Source of the DNA: Eucalyptus grandis
Taxonomy: Eukaryota; Streptophyta; Magnoliopsida; Myrtales; Myrtaceae
Assembly: GCF_016545825.1 (NCBI RefSeq)
Contig: NC_052613.1
Location: 44,064,112 to 44,128,111, forward strand
Direction of reading: 5' to 3'
DNA length: 64,000 nt
The position numbers were made by a program, and so were the translations under genes. The notes under the pieces are model-generated. The model was not told where the DNA came from and did no database searches. It saw nothing but the letters and a program-made list of their open reading frames with translations. Below, one piece after another: positions 26,070 through 38,713 of the stretch (position 1 is the first letter of the stretch; every line of letters starts with the position of its first letter).

Positions 26070-29000
26070 ATGGACCGATACCAGAGAGTGGAGAAGCCGA
26101 AGCCGGAGTCGCCGATAAACGAGAACGAGATCCGCATCACCACCCAGGGCCTCATCCGCAACTACATCAGCTACGCCTCCACTCCTCCAGGTCCTTCTCT
26201 CCCCCCCCCCTCTCTCTCGCTCCCGCTCGCGCTCGCGCTGCGGCTTACTCTCCTCTTCGATGCGCCGCCCGTCCGTGCAATCGCGCGCGCCTCTTCGCTT
26301 CCGCGTCGCCAGTCCTCCCGTCGTTTCCTCGACGGGTTTAGGTTTGGCGATTTCGAGTCGCGTCGTACCTGATTTTTTTTTGCCCCTGGTGTTCTGCTGG
26401 GGCTTCGATTGCGCCTCGCGATTTCTTTTCGCATTTGGTCTTCTGTTTGTTCGGTTCGTCGGCGTTGATTCGGTAGTGGCTTGACCTCGGTCGTGTGGCG
26501 GCACGCGTGCTGGTCTTCTGCGCGCGGCGTTTCTTCGTTTTTTTTTTTTTTTTTTTTTTTTGATTTTTTTTTTTTTTTTTTTTTTTTTGGGGGTTTCCTA
26601 AGTGAGCGGCAGTTTGCTAGTAGCTTGAGCTCGACGGAAATCAGTGGTTTGGATAGTCGGTGTCCTCGCCGTACATCTACGGATGAGCTGCCTGTGAGAA
26701 ACGAGATGTTGTCGTCTCGTGACCTTGCTTTTGCGGCGGAATGCATGCTGGTTTATCGTGCGGCGAGTTTGATTGATTCTCCCAATCGAACAGCAGTTGC
26801 CAGTTAGTTATAGAGTGAAAGTAAGTAGTCAGATGGATCTGCGGGGGCTCCTTCGGTGGAAATCTTCCCTGACGTGTAGGGAGAGACAGAGACGCCTGAG
26901 TGGCTTGTTTTGAGAAGATGCACGCTTGACCGAATAGTTGATAGTGCCATCTTACGAGTTGAACCCAAGATTGGGATGTGGAAGCATTTTTCAAGCTTGT
27001 TTAAGTTGCTGCGAAAGAAGGAACTCGATGTTTTCGAAGAAAATTGTTGAGGTGGAGCTGCTTGAAAGCAGGGAATTTTTAGGAGATCTGATTAGGCTTC
27101 GCTTACAAAAGAATACCAGTTCAGGCTGCTTTTGCGGAGGATGTGAATTTGGATTGCACTTTGTTATTATGTTTTCTTTTTGAGAGAGAGAGAACAAAAA
27201 GTAAGGAGAAGAGGGAGGGGTTGTAAATTACTTGATGAAGATATATTATCCGGTGAAAGCTGAGGCATGTCCGTATTTGGGAGTGTGCCCAGATGCTTTG
27301 AGCTTTATTTCAAAGGAATTAGTGTCGTGTTATGTGTCTAATCTGTTGTTGGAAATAGAAATTCTACAGAATGATTACTGTGGCTACTTTTGGTCAATAT
27401 GGAGACCATTTTCAGAATAACTTTCCATGGTGTGGCTGTCTTCCTACGATAATCGTTAAATCAACCACATTCCTTGTGATTTTTCTCATGCATGTGCTGA
27501 GCTGAAAGTTAAACTTGCTCGTTCTGCATTGTAATTTAGTGATGCTAGTGGTCATCATTTGCCAGTCACCATTGATTTGGGTATTCTCCTACAAGTCACT
27601 TCTGATTGTTCATGGCATGCTGCTTGAAGATCCCATTGTTTTCATGGTTATTCTTTGTCTATTATGGCTTCCATAGTGTAGGTTCATTATTCTTCCATGT
27701 CCAAACCATTGCTGGATTTTTTAGATATTAGATGGTCATGGGGAATTTGATACTTGATTCCATGTCCAAACTATAGCAACATGTCATGAGCGATCCATTT
27801 GATGACTTTCCCTTAATAGTTGGTACCTTTCCTAGATAGTTGATTTCTTCTTGTGTGACACACATCATGGTCACTGGCTTTAGATCATTTAAACATTTTG
27901 CTTGTTTCATATGAATGTCTTTGGCTTAGATTCTTCTATTATCTTTCACCTCTAGGGATTGAGGATCTTAAATTAGATGACTTAATTTTTCCCTTCGCCA
28001 ACCAATAGTTTTGTAATATATGCTCGATATATACTTAAATAATATCTTTTCATGTGTAGGAGAAACGTGTTAGAGAAATTGTCCTGAAAGCAATGGGACA
28101 AGCAATCAGTAAGACAGTGGCCATTGCGGAGATTATAAAGGTTTGTGAGTTCAAATTGTTTATTATGTGATGCTATTGTTTTATTAAGAGGATAAAGGAA
28201 GCATTAGGATGTAAAATTACTAAATTATTCTCATTGCCACCTTCCCAAACTTGTATTCATGCAGAAGAGAATTCCTCGGTTGCATCAGGATACTTCCATC
28301 AGCTCAGTTAGCATAACTGATGTATGGGAACCCATCAAGAAGGCCTAGTACCGTATGCTCCAGTATATAAACTTAAATCTAATTGCGTACATAATTTTGT
28401 AGATGGTCTATCTAATTCCGACAGCATAATATTTCATGCAGTGTGGAGATGACTCGACATGTTTCAATGATATCAATCACCTTGTCTACTAGGGAGCTAA
28501 ACAAAGAATCTCCTGGGTAAAAGTTACGACACCCACAATGATCTAAAGGGTTTCAGAAGCTGCAATAATGAGCATCAACCACGTAGTAATTTAGTTAAAG
28601 TCTCTTGTTTGGTGCTTCTTACTTGGGGACTGGGTTAGAAATTTTAGGACATAACTTCACTATATTCCTTTTCCCCTGAGTAATCTACCTGTTAAGATAG
28701 TTATTGATACCATCGCAAATTGCTACATTCTGTTAATAAAGTTTTGCAAGTACTCACAGCTCGACGTGATATAATGCGATGATTGTTTGATATGTTATTT
28801 GTTTGCTTAGGTACCAAGCTCCTGTTCAAATGGATCAACCCAAACCTCAGTATCGTTATCAACCGCAACAGCCTAGACAAGCACGTGTTCCTTACAATAC
28901 CGTTAATGAAGGTATTTGGTGTGACGAAGTTGTGACTTGAGGTTTTATCTTGGACCAAAGCAAAGTTGATGACTGGTTCTTCTCCTTTAATATTTAGATT

Positions 29001-29829
29001 CATATGGTCGGGGGAGGGGTCGAGGTAGAGGGAGAGGGAGGAGCTGGGGAAGGGGAGGATATGGAAACTATCAAAGGTGGATATTATCAAACAGAACTAT
29101 CAAGGTGGAGACTATCAAAGTGGAAACTATCAAGGTGGAAATTATCAAGGTGGAAACTATCAAAGTGGAAACAAGCAAGGAAACTATCAAGGTATGACTA
29201 GTGCCTTCAACCGGTTAATTACCTTTTCACCAAGAGTTGAGGTCCTGTAGTGATTCATTGCATTCATGTGTCGGATATCCGTCACCTATTCACTTTCCTT
29301 ATTCCTTTTGAAATTGTTAGATAATGGTGGATATTCAAACTGGGGTCGAGGTGGTGGACGAGGTAGGGGCTGGGGCTACCGTGGTAAGTTTGCTTCTAGT
29401 TTCTGCATCAAACTGGTCGTCTTTGGTGGATTCAACACATCTTTTGGTTGCATTCAATTTCTCTACTTTTTCTTTTATAATTTTCTTTTTCTTTTTTTTT
29501 CGAGGGGGGGGGTTTGATTTCAGACCATGTCCCTGGTGCTCCACAGTGTAATAAAAGTAACTTGTGAATTTGAACATAGTGTGCCTTTGGACCCCCCAAC
29601 CTCCCTGTGGCACAACACATCAAGCACGTGCTCCTGTGTCCGAACTGCAGTTATTGTGCAATGTTTGAAATATTTTGTTGTGTGCTTAGATTTTTAAGAA
29701 TGATTTATTTAAGGTTGCCTCATAGCAGGTAGTGGATACGAGAGGGGCAGAGGTGGAGGTGGCAGGGGATATGTGCGTGGTCGTGGAAGGATGGGAGGCC
29801 GCTCAAGGGGTGGCGGCAACCAGGCATAG
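26070..29829 (+). CDS. Alba-domain DNA/RNA-binding protein with RGG tail, several frame breaks
   Basis: Alba-superfamily proteins bind RNA and R-loops/chromatin. Eight exons: 26070-26190, 28060-28140, 28265-28352, 28442-28516, 28811-28911, 28998-29191, 29321-29383 and 29729-29829 (stop TAG), about 275 residues. The Alba fold spans exons 1-4: MDRYQRVEKPK, NEIRITTQG and YISYAS in exon 1, then VLKAMGQAISKTVAIAEIIKKRI, and TRHVSMISITLS in exon 4. Exon 5 is Gln/Pro-rich. Exons 6-8 encode an RGG/RGRG-rich tail with degenerate NYQGG repeats. All junctions are GT..AG. Three places do not read through: the end of exon 1 (near 26183, two bases short of the conserved LLQ ending), exon 3 near 28336 (one base short, giving TAG), and the exon 6 repeat near 29072. 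Since splice sites and protein are otherwise excellent, these may be assembly errors. Intron 1 is 1.87 kb with a long T run. The start is set by the conserved N-terminus and context GGCCATGG. Confidence 0.85.
26539..26589 (+). repeat. Poly-T tract in Alba intron 1
   Basis: Two runs of about 20-25 T separated by a GA. It is a likely site for length errors in sequencing. Confidence 0.9.
29071..29191 (+). repeat. 15-bp coding minisatellite in Alba exon 6
   Basis: About eight degenerate units of the form TATCAARGTGGAAAC, each encoding NYQ(G/S)G in one frame. In the other frames the same units read TIKVE or LSRWK. Frame changes inside the array mean the encoded repeat is not continuous as sequenced. 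Confidence 0.8.
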
Positions 29830-30817
29830 TTGGGAAATATCATTCGCTGTGCTTCTTTAGCTAAAGATGATTGCCTTTGGCAAAATGGATCTAGTCTCTT
29901 ATGAGTTCAATGTTCAAAATGCATGAAAAAGTTGGCTTATGTGCCTGTGGTCTTAGGGAGGTGGCTTGTGTTTTTCCCCTTCATTTCGTGGATCCGGGTG
30001 AGGCTTATTTGGGTCATCTTAATGCGTTTATAGCCCAGAGCTAGTGCTTGAGTTTTTACAAATTGCGTAATTCATTTTGCCTGGTGGTTTTGACCACCTT
30101 TTGTATCTATATTCCATTTCCAGTATCTCTTTATTTGATTTTTAGTGTCATTACAAATTAGTCTCTCCGATGATGGGGTTCCTGAGTATTGTCACAACCT
30201 GATTAAGAAAATGTTTTATCGGCCTAATCGAAGGAAATATGACGATGCCATCATGCTTGATTCACTGGGAGAGATATGGCTTGAGGATTCTGTAATGACA
30301 AGGTCTGATTATTAGTGAGGGGCGTACAAACATGGTTTCAACTTTGTGTTCTATGGAGGTTATCCCTGTCTAATGCTTCGTTGCAACCTTGTCTGACAGA
30401 ACTCTAATAGGAAATGGCTTCATGATGAAATTACCGGCATATAATTTATTGGAGAAATTCTTGGTCGGCGTATGTTTGAGGATTCTGAATTTCTTTATAC
30501 TCTAAATATGCTCTAAATATAAGGAACCTCTCTCCTTCGTTCCCTTCATGGGGGCAATTCTTCAACACATGGTGCGACTGGATCTCTTCCAGCATCGTCT
30601 TTAAGGAGATTGGCTGTATGGGATTGGTGTGATTTCCCTGATTAAATCAAGCATTATAAAATAACAAGATGTGCCTAAACTAATGGAGTCCGCTCTGAGT
30701 TTGTCCAGGCTGGATGTTTCCCAAGAGATGCTTCCACTTTCTACTCTTTGTTACTGGCACGAAAGCTTGCGTGATCTCATCTGAATGGCTATATATATTC
30801 TTTGCCGCTTCATAAAA
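29830..30817. other. Alba 3' flank, no further gene
   Basis: It includes the probable 3' UTR. No open frame of note. A transposon begins at 30818. Confidence 0.4.
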
Positions 30818-32441
30818 AGGAAAATTGTTCAAAAAAGCCTACACCTATTGTACTTTTTTATTAATTCAAATATAAACTTTTTTAAGCTTACTGACTTTAT
30901 CTTCAATGGGCGAGAAATAGGTCTTAAATGAGTACATAATAGATCAATTTAAGACCCATGTAATTTAGTCCTTTTATATTTAAAACCCATTAACGAGTGC
31001 CTTGAGAAATAAGCCCGACCCATTAACGATCCATTTAAGTAAACATTTAGTCCATAAATGGGGTTTATGGACCTATTTAACACATCTACTTTTAATTTCA
31101 ACCGAGTTCCCAAATATTTTTCACTTTTTGCCAATTTAGTCCATCCGACTAATTTTGGCCGGAAAATACTGACGTGGGACGTCGGCGATGCCACGTAGGA
31201 TCACGCACGACGCGACAATTTTTAATAATTTTAATATTTTTTGAATTTTTAATCATTTTTATTTTCTTTTTCTTTTTTCTTTTTAGCCTTTCCGATGGTC
31301 GGCCACCAGCCATGGCGATGGTCGGCCGGGCTCGCCCGCCATAGGCGAGGGGCCCGGCCAGTGCAAGGAGGAGCACTGGTGAAGGGAGCCTTGCCCTGTG
31401 CACGGCCCGAGCGTGCTACCCCGGCCCTGTGAGGGGAGCCCGCCGCCAGTGAAGGCTAACTCTCGCCGGCCGGGCGGGCGATGGCCAACCATCGGCCACA
31501 TGTCCCCCACCTCGGCCGGGACTGCAGGGCGAGGGCCGGCCTCGCCAAATTTGGTCCGGGCGAGGCCGACGCTTGCTCTCGGCGAGGCGAGGGCGAGCCT
31601 CGAAAAGGGCTCCCTCGCCGGGCCAAGGCGGTCTCACCGCCAACATCCGGCAAGGCCGCCCCGGCTTGGGGGAGGGTCGGCCTCACCTAGGCAACCCTTT
31701 GTCGGGCCACGCTTGGGCGAAGGCCTCGCCTGCTCCTCCTCACCCGGGCCGGGCCTCGCCCGTGGCGGGCGAGGCCAGCCCATCTGCGCCCGTCGTGGCC
31801 GGTGGTCGGGCCACCGTAAAAGGCCAAGGAAAAGCCAAAAAGAAAATGTGACAGCCCAGGAAGGGCAAGAGGTCCTCTCTAGTCTCACATCACTTAGGGG
31901 AGTCCCGAGTTAGTTTATAAGGTTTGGATCTCTCTAATTTGTGTGACGCATTTTAAAGCCGTGAGGACTCAAAGGCTCAAAGCGGGGACAATATTATACA
32001 AGGGGGGTTCGGGTCGTTAAATGGTATCATGAGCGGTGAAGAATAGAAGGCAAGAGGTCCTCTCTAGTCTCACATCGTTAAGGGGGAGTCCTGAGCTAGT
32101 TTATAAGGCTTGGATCCCTCTAATCGTGTGACGCTGCTTTTAAAGCTAGGACTCAATGTCCAAAGCGACAATATTACACAACGCCACACATAGAAAAATG
32201 GAAAATTTTAAAAAAATAAAATTATTTTTTTAAAATTAAAATATTATTAAAAATTATCCACGTCAACGCTGCCAGCCCTACGTGGCACCGGGTGTCCACA
32301 AGCTAGTATTTTCCGGCCAAAATTGACCGGATGGACTAAATTGGCAAGAAGTGAAAAGGTTTATGACTAATTGGCAAAGTTAAAGGCTTAGAAACTGAAT
32401 TGACAAAAAGTGCACCGCTTAAGACTTTTGGACAATTTTCC
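30818..32441. mobile_element. Mutator-like terminal-inverted-repeat element with GC-rich core
   Basis: The left end AGGAAAATTGTTCAAAA and the right end CTTTTGGACAATTTTCC are inverted, and homology continues inwards (TTAGTCCATC..TTTTGGCCGGAAAATA on the left; TATTTTCCGGCCAAAATTGA on the right). The 9-bp flanks TTCATAAAA (30809-30817 and 32442-32450) match perfectly, the size expected of Mutator-like transposition. The core (about 31290-31850) is very GC-rich and gives long overlapping open frames in several frames and both strands, none with a domain. No transposase is present, so it is nonautonomous. A TRIM element is nested inside. Confidence 0.75.
31847..32190 (+). mobile_element. TRIM-like LTR element nested in the preceding transposon
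   Basis: The left repeat starts TGTGACAGCCCAGG and contains GCAAGAGGTCCTCTCTAGTC, then TCACATC. A second copy begins near 32050. After the left repeat comes TGGTATCA (32022-32029), an initiator-tRNA primer site, so it points rightwards. The repeat is about 170 bp with only some 30 bp between copies. The second repeat has a degraded start, so the right end is approximate. Confidence 0.65.
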
Positions 32442-32450
32442 TTCATAAAA

Positions 32451-34311
32451 TTGGCTCACGAGAATTGGTCTTTTATTACAACGAAAGATATTTGGATTCG
32501 GCAGCCCGATTAGTATCTATGGACATATATAACTGCCATGTTACATGCATTACATGCAAACCTAGGATAGAGGGTATGTCTCTCAAGATTAATATGAGTG
32601 GTGATAATGATTTGAACATAAAATTTGCTAAAGTTAAGGCAAGTGTTTGATCACTCAATAAACCTTTATTAGGGATCTCAAGAGACTTGTTGCCTTTCCG
32701 GCTTCTTCTGATCTGTCCAGAAACGTGAGTTTTTCTCTCTTTCTTTGTATAAAAAAGGTGAGGTTGATGACCACAATTTTGGACGACCAGGTGTCGTCCA
32801 AAAGTGAAATAGTGAGTCTATAAGAGTCACTAATTCAAGAGAGATTGCATTTTTAGGTGTAATATATCAATCATCATAATAACATTTTGATGCATAAACA
32901 TGGCGTGGCTGAAAATTTTCTTATTGATCCACCTTGAAAATGGGTGAAGTCTTGTCACAAATCCCTCTACTGGTAGGAATTAATCATTGTAGTGAGATGA
33001 ATATGACTAGACAAAATTGCTCTTTAGTTTATCTTTTGAGGAGTAACGTAAAAGAGATAAAAGGACACAGATAAATGTCCTTCCATAGATACATCGTTGG
33101 TAGTTTGCATGGAGGAAGGTCCAAAATTAAATAGGACTGAAATGAAAATCATTCTAAAGCTCCAGGCCAAAATGCAATCTGTTTATTTTCCTGCCGAGAC
33201 AGGAATTGTGGAAATTGGTGCCTTGTTGAAACTCTTTAGTTCAAGATCGACGTTGGCTTTTTGAAGTCTACTTCCTAGTTAAATAATCGGGTACTAACGA
33301 TGCTCTTGTTGCTTTTATCTATCCATCTCTCCCTTGTACACGGCATATAGCGGACATGATACACATTTGCAAACTTTCTCATGTGATGTAGAAGCTAACG
33401 GATCTTGGTAACTTGAGTTTGTAATTGATTGGGTATGGTAAGATATAATATATATTATGCACCACACTATAATGATTTGAGCTTTTGGAGAAAATGGTTG
33501 AGCATATAACTTTATTTTGTGTATTAGAGACACAGGTTTTGATGCTTGATTTCATCATACCCTATTTTCACTTACTCACGGGGTTTCCCATTCATCATGC
33601 ACAATAATTGGGCTACAAGAAGTTGTTTGCCCAAATGTATTTGCATGCTTAAGGCCTCTTATATCAAATAGGCCCTCAAGTAAAGGAGAAATTTTAAGAT
33701 TCAAGGAAAAGTCACAAAAAAACTCTAGACTATACTTACTTTGATATATTTACCATAAATATTTTTATGACATCAAAAACTCTAAGCTATACATACCGCG
33801 ACACACATATACCTTAAATTTTTTTCTTGTGACATAAAATTCCTCAACTTGTATCTATATGATACATTTACCTTATATCAAGGTTCTGTTAGATTATTTT
33901 TAGCCAAAACAATGTTGTTTTTTTCACTTAAGCCACTTGAAACCATGTCAAAACTCTTTGCTTCTTAGCATTTATGTAGGTAGATTTTTAATGGTTCTCA
34001 TTAACAAACTTAAAGAAGATAAATATGTTACAGATATAAGTTTGAAATATTTGGCATCATAGAAAAAGGTTTGACTAAATGTGTCATAGTGGCATCATTT
34101 AAGGTTTTTTTTTTTTTTGGGTAACTTGTGCCATAAGATATAAGATATATTCTAAAGCCTTGTACTTTGCACTAAATGGTTTGGCATATGACTTTATTTG
34201 AAGTGCTAGAATTTGAATTTTTCTACCTAATTGTTCGAGATTTTAAGAAAACATTTTATCTAACATAGTATCATAGAAGGACTCGGTGGATCATACATTG
34301 GCATTCCTCGT
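32451..34311. other. No gene seen, repeat fragments
   Basis: AT-rich. The part at 33710-34110 contains phrases of the type CTCTAGACTATACTTACTTTGATA that look like an eroded inverted-repeat MITE. No coding region is supported. Confidence 0.35.
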
Positions 34312-35158
34312 GGCTCCATTCATTTCACAAAAAAATAACTTCTAAGAGAACGCCGAATTTTTCGGTATTCATTTCATGGAAAATTAACTAGCCAAGAAAA
34401 AATGTTTTCCCGCTATTAAAAAAAAAAAACACCTTCAAAATGGGGAAAATGTTTTCCACTTTTCAAAAATGGAAAATGTTTTTCATAACTTCTTCCACCT
34501 TACTTTCTTTTACCAATCACATTTTCATTTTATTTTTATGTTTTTTTTTTTTATTAAATTGAGTTTTTATTTTTTTCTTTTGTTTCTTTCCTTTTCATCT
34601 TCTTCTTGGCCTTGGCTAGTAGCTCCATGGTGGCAATCGGCGACCGACCGCAGGCCAGCTTGAGCCTCGCCGATTTGGTGAAGCCAAGCTTGCCCTAGGC
34701 CACCGAGCTCGACTCTCGCCAGAGGTTCGTTGGGCTCTAGCGAGCTCAAGCGAGGCCCGAGCCCCACCCAACTTGTAAGATTTGGCGAAGTTTGAGCTCA
34801 CCCGACAAACCTCGACTTTCACCAGATCAGGAGGCGGAGCCCGCCGAAATCTAGCTAGCTTGAGCCTTGTCGGTCTGGGGTGAGGCTACTAATCACTGCC
34901 ATGGCCGATGACTAGTCAAGGCCAAGGAAGAAGATGAAAAAGAAAGAAAAGAAAAAAGAAATGGAAAGGAAGGAAAAAATTGAAAATTATTGAAATGAGT
35001 ATGTGTAGGAAAGATTTTCCTTACCAAAGGTGAAAAATATTTTCTAATTCATTTTTAAATTTCAACCGAACATTAGAAAATATAGTTATTTTTCTAAAAA
35101 TGACTTCCTAAAAAATATTTTTCGTAAACGCCATGTTTTCCACGAAATGAATAGAGCT
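34312..35158. mobile_element. Nonautonomous inverted-repeat element with GC-rich core
   Basis: The left end GGCTCCATTCATTTC and the right end GAAATGAATAGAGCT are inverted copies, with further matching inward (GGAAAA, AACGCC). The core (34600-34910) repeats words such as GGCGAGGC and GAGCCTCG and resembles the cores at 31.3-31.8 kb and 44.5-44.8 kb. I could not find a convincing target duplication. Confidence 0.5.
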
Positions 35159-35249
35159 TCAATTTCCTTTGCTTTTATTCATGCTATTTTGTCTATGCTC
35201 CACTCCAACTACTTACCCTATTAACGTAGTTTTGTCCATATCTTCTCTT

Positions 35250-36327
35250 TGTTAGGATTCATGGGATAATTACAAGGAAATCGGGAATAAAAGTGAGAAT
35301 GAATTTAAGACGCGAGATTTTATCTTGGTTCACCTTTAAATTAAGACTATGTCCAACAAAGGATTCTACTTTTTAGTTAACAGTTAACATTTTGCACCTC
35401 ACTATTTCATTCTTCAATTACAAAAGGAGATAATTTATACAAAATTTATGGGTCCAAAACCAAATTACTTATAAAATATGGCTCAAACTATAAAAGCCTT
35501 CTAAGCGGGACCCCAGTGCTTTCCTATTGATGGAGAGTACGAAGTACACCTCAACATTGATCAATGTAGGTTGCCCACAAATAGTGTTAAACTCCATTTA
35601 AGTGTGTAGGAAAAGGATCACCTAATCCTCATCCAGAAGGTGTACAGTTGCGACTTCCACAAAAATAATATATTCACGAGCAACTAGCTCTAAAAGGTTT
35701 TCCAACTTCGTCCAAGATCCTTCACCATTTTTTTCAAAGGTCATGTTCACCAAGATGTTATCAACATGACATAGCCAGATCAGACTCCACGCCCTTGATC
35801 GTTGTCGCCCCACACCTTCAATTCATCAGTGTGTGGACTCGGACTCCTTCGCCTTCTCCTCTTGGATTTTTCCTCAGATTTATCATCTTTGACCATGTGC
35901 CAAAGAATTACAACTACAGGTATAACCTCCATCTTCACTTTCCATAACTCAAAAACTTTCCTTCAAACTTCTCTACTTCAATTCGTAATTGATGACATCT
36001 TCCTAAGATTTGATTTTTCACCCTTCACCGATAAACCCTAACTCAAACCAAGGTCCGATACCAAACATTAAGATTTGGCGCACAATTGCAAGGAAATCAA
36101 GAATAAAAGTGAGAAAGAATATTTGAGACACAAAGTTTTATTTAGATTCATCCTTAAACTAGGTTACATCCAATAGATGATTCAACTATAATTAGCACCT
36201 CACGCCTCTATTTCATCTCTGAATGACAAAAAGCAAGAAATAGTATATACTTAATAGCTATTCATGAGTCTAAATATAAAGATCACATGCCTTCCTATCG
36301 ATGGATAGTATGAATCACACTCCAACA
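35250..36327 (-). mobile_element. Short nonautonomous LTR retrotransposon with intact target duplication
   Basis: Direct repeats 35250-35556 and about 36066-36327 align over their length (AATAAAAGTGAGAA, GCACCTCAC, CTTTCCTAT.GATGGA). The outer ends are TG and CA and the 5-bp flanks are identical, CTCTT (35245-35249 and 36328-36332). Just inside the right repeat is GATACCA (36057-36063), the complement of a TGGTATC primer site, so the element reads leftwards. The interior of about 510 bp has no gag or pol. It is a TRIM/SMART-class element that moved using another element's enzymes. The two repeats differ noticeably, so the insertion is old. Confidence 0.8.
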
Positions 36328-36365
36328 CTCTTACACATGTAAAAAATGGCTTATATATGAGGTAG

Positions 36366-36690
36366 TGTTATGAAATACATGAATGAATATTCATTATATT
36401 CATCTTATCCAATGTACTTATTATGATACATTTGTATCAAATGTTCTAAGTACATCTCCTATACAATGAATGTTCGGCTCCATTATCCTGTACATGTATC
36501 ATTCGATATATTGGATATTAATGATAAGTACATTCTGTTTCCTTATAAATAGGAGTTTAAGTTTTGATGTATAATAACATAACAAATACGAACAACAATC
36601 ACAATACAGTGAAATATCCGACTTTCTTACTATCTCTAGTATTCACTTACTTTCTTCTCAATCTTTCTCTATTATATATTTCGTAACGCA
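36366..36690 (+). repeat. Possible solo LTR
   Basis: The segment begins TGTTATGAAATACATG and ends TTTCGTAACGCA. It has a TATA box (CTTATAAATAGG near 36540) and a following AT-rich leader, the usual build of a Copia LTR. Target duplication is unclear: GGTAG occurs just left and again at 36703, slightly beyond the assumed end. Confidence 0.45.
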
Positions 36691-36900
36691 ATATTTTACA
36701 AAGGTAGAGTTTTAACTAAATATATTATAAACACATTGATTATCCCCATTTGTAAGTTGATCCATTGCAAATTTGCTTAGTCGTGGGTTTAGCTATTGTG
36801 AAATGGGCACGTCTCCTTTTGTGTGAGTTAGTGGCTAAGAGCAACCACCACAAGTGATGAATTTGAGAAAGGAGTATCAAGATTCTAACTTTATCCTTTG

Positions 36901-37579
36901 GGAAAATTATCCAATAAATCCTTAACCTATTACATTTTCATCAATTCAATCATAAACTTGTTTATTGTGCCACCTGAATCATAAACATTTTCACATTTTA
37001 CCAATTGAGTTTATCCAATTAATTTTAACTGGAAATTATTGACATGGATGCTAAACATTTACGTGATATGATCAACGTTGACATGATTATTTTTTATATT
37101 TTTTTGATTTTTTTTCTTTTATTAATAGCTATGTCCAATGAGGTCGCTTAGACGTAGCTAATATGAACAATTTATTTTTTAAATAATTTTTTGAATTTTT
37201 TTTATTCTTTTATTAACAACTATGGTTAGTGAGGTCATTGGTTAGCTATTACCAACCATAGGCAAGGGCCACAACACCCTTGCTTGTGGCCAATGATGGT
37301 CGGGTTGATAAGTTGTTATAAAAAGAAAAAGAAAAAGAAAAAGAAAAGAACAAAAGAAAAAGAAAATAAAATAATTTCAAAAATAAAAATAAAAATATCT
37401 ACGCGACCGATCACGCTACGTAAGACGCATTAGCATCTATGTCAGTTATTTCCAATCAAAATTAACCAAATGGACTTAATTGGCAAATATGAAAAAGTTT
37501 GTAATTAATTTGCACAATCAAAAGATTTAGGAAAATTAATAAAAGCGCAATACGTTTATGACTTTTTGGATAATTTTAT
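36901..37579. mobile_element. Inverted-repeat element, same family as 30818-32441
   Basis: GGAAAATTATCCAA at the left is mirrored by TTGGATAATTTT at the right. Inside are the same TTAGTCCA/TGGACTTAATTGGCAA and TGGAAATTATTGACAT phrases as in the larger element, with an A-rich middle containing the AAAAAG repeat (37320-37370). No clean 9-bp target duplication is visible and no protein is encoded. Confidence 0.55.
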
Positions 37580-38713
37580 ATTTTATCTTGTGCTAAAGAT
37601 AACGAGTTGACAATGTAATTGCATTTTATCTCACTTAACATGGTGTTCAAGTTTGATAGGTGAATATGCTAAAACCCTTTGGCAAATATAGACTTGGCGG
37701 CCCTCTTTGAGGCCAAGGTAAATGCCCAACCACTAGTGATTGGGCTAGCCAAACAACGAATTAAAAATTAGACACTATTTGTTTTGGAAAAATTGAATAA
37801 TTTAGAAAATATTTTAAAAAATTATTGTAAATAAAAACAATCCCCTTGTTCTTAGAGTGCATATATTTAGAGGACAATCCAAAAGAGGAGGAGCTATCTG
37901 AATGTGACTGCCATACGGTCCAGGTTCACCCGCAACATTGTAGATGGCCGACAATACAACCTCAGACACTCTACCCCGTTGACGTTTCCACTCTGTTTTT
38001 CGCATACAATGTTCTTAGACGCAGTTGATCTCGTCCAAAGACGGGCAAGTTCCAGAAAAGTGCTGCTGTTGCCTTTCACTTGGATTACCGTCCCAGATTT
38101 TGTCATATCAAGATGCAGTAGCCTTATGGATTATGGCTATTGTGACGATAATCCTAAACGGCACGATAATAAAATTTATCAAATGACATGTGACTTTATA
38201 TTCTTTTCTTGGATTTGACAATTAGGTGGTACTCCCCAACCCACTTTTCGCACACTTGGCTAGTCCACCTCCTCGAGCAACTCCCGTATTGATATGATAA
38301 ATTGGAAAATTTACTTGATTGTCTTAATAAAATTTGAACTCAAGATCTCAAATTCCGTAAACATCGGAGGGAGAGAATCTCCAACTACAATTGTACTTTC
38401 ATGAATATATTTGTTGAAGTAGTAATCATTATCCCATTAATGAGTTATTTAAAAGAAAAAAAAAAGGTTATATGAAAATACATCTATAGGCATACACTAA
38501 ACCTTGTTGTATGTACACATGACAAGAAAAGAAGAGCAGTTAAATTGACTGGTAAGTCTGAAGAAACGTCCAAAATCAGAAGATAGCCGCTGATTCCGTC
38601 CAGGTTCATCCTTCTTTCGACACCCCACCTTAGGATTTCGCTTATACATGGGATTTTCCTACCCATCTCTCTTCAGTTATATATCAGAGAGAGAATCAGA
38701 GAGAGAGAGAGAG
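37580..38713. other. No gene in most of it; promoter of the next exon at its end
   Basis: Open frames on opposite strands near 37814-38218 overlap each other and show no domain. A GA-rich run (38688-38713) immediately precedes the exon at 38714 and is probably its leader. Confidence 0.4.

Noticed and set aside
31149..31913. Open frames up to 171 residues in the GC-rich transposon core
   Set aside because: Compositional: several frames on both strands are open over the same bases and none shows a motif.
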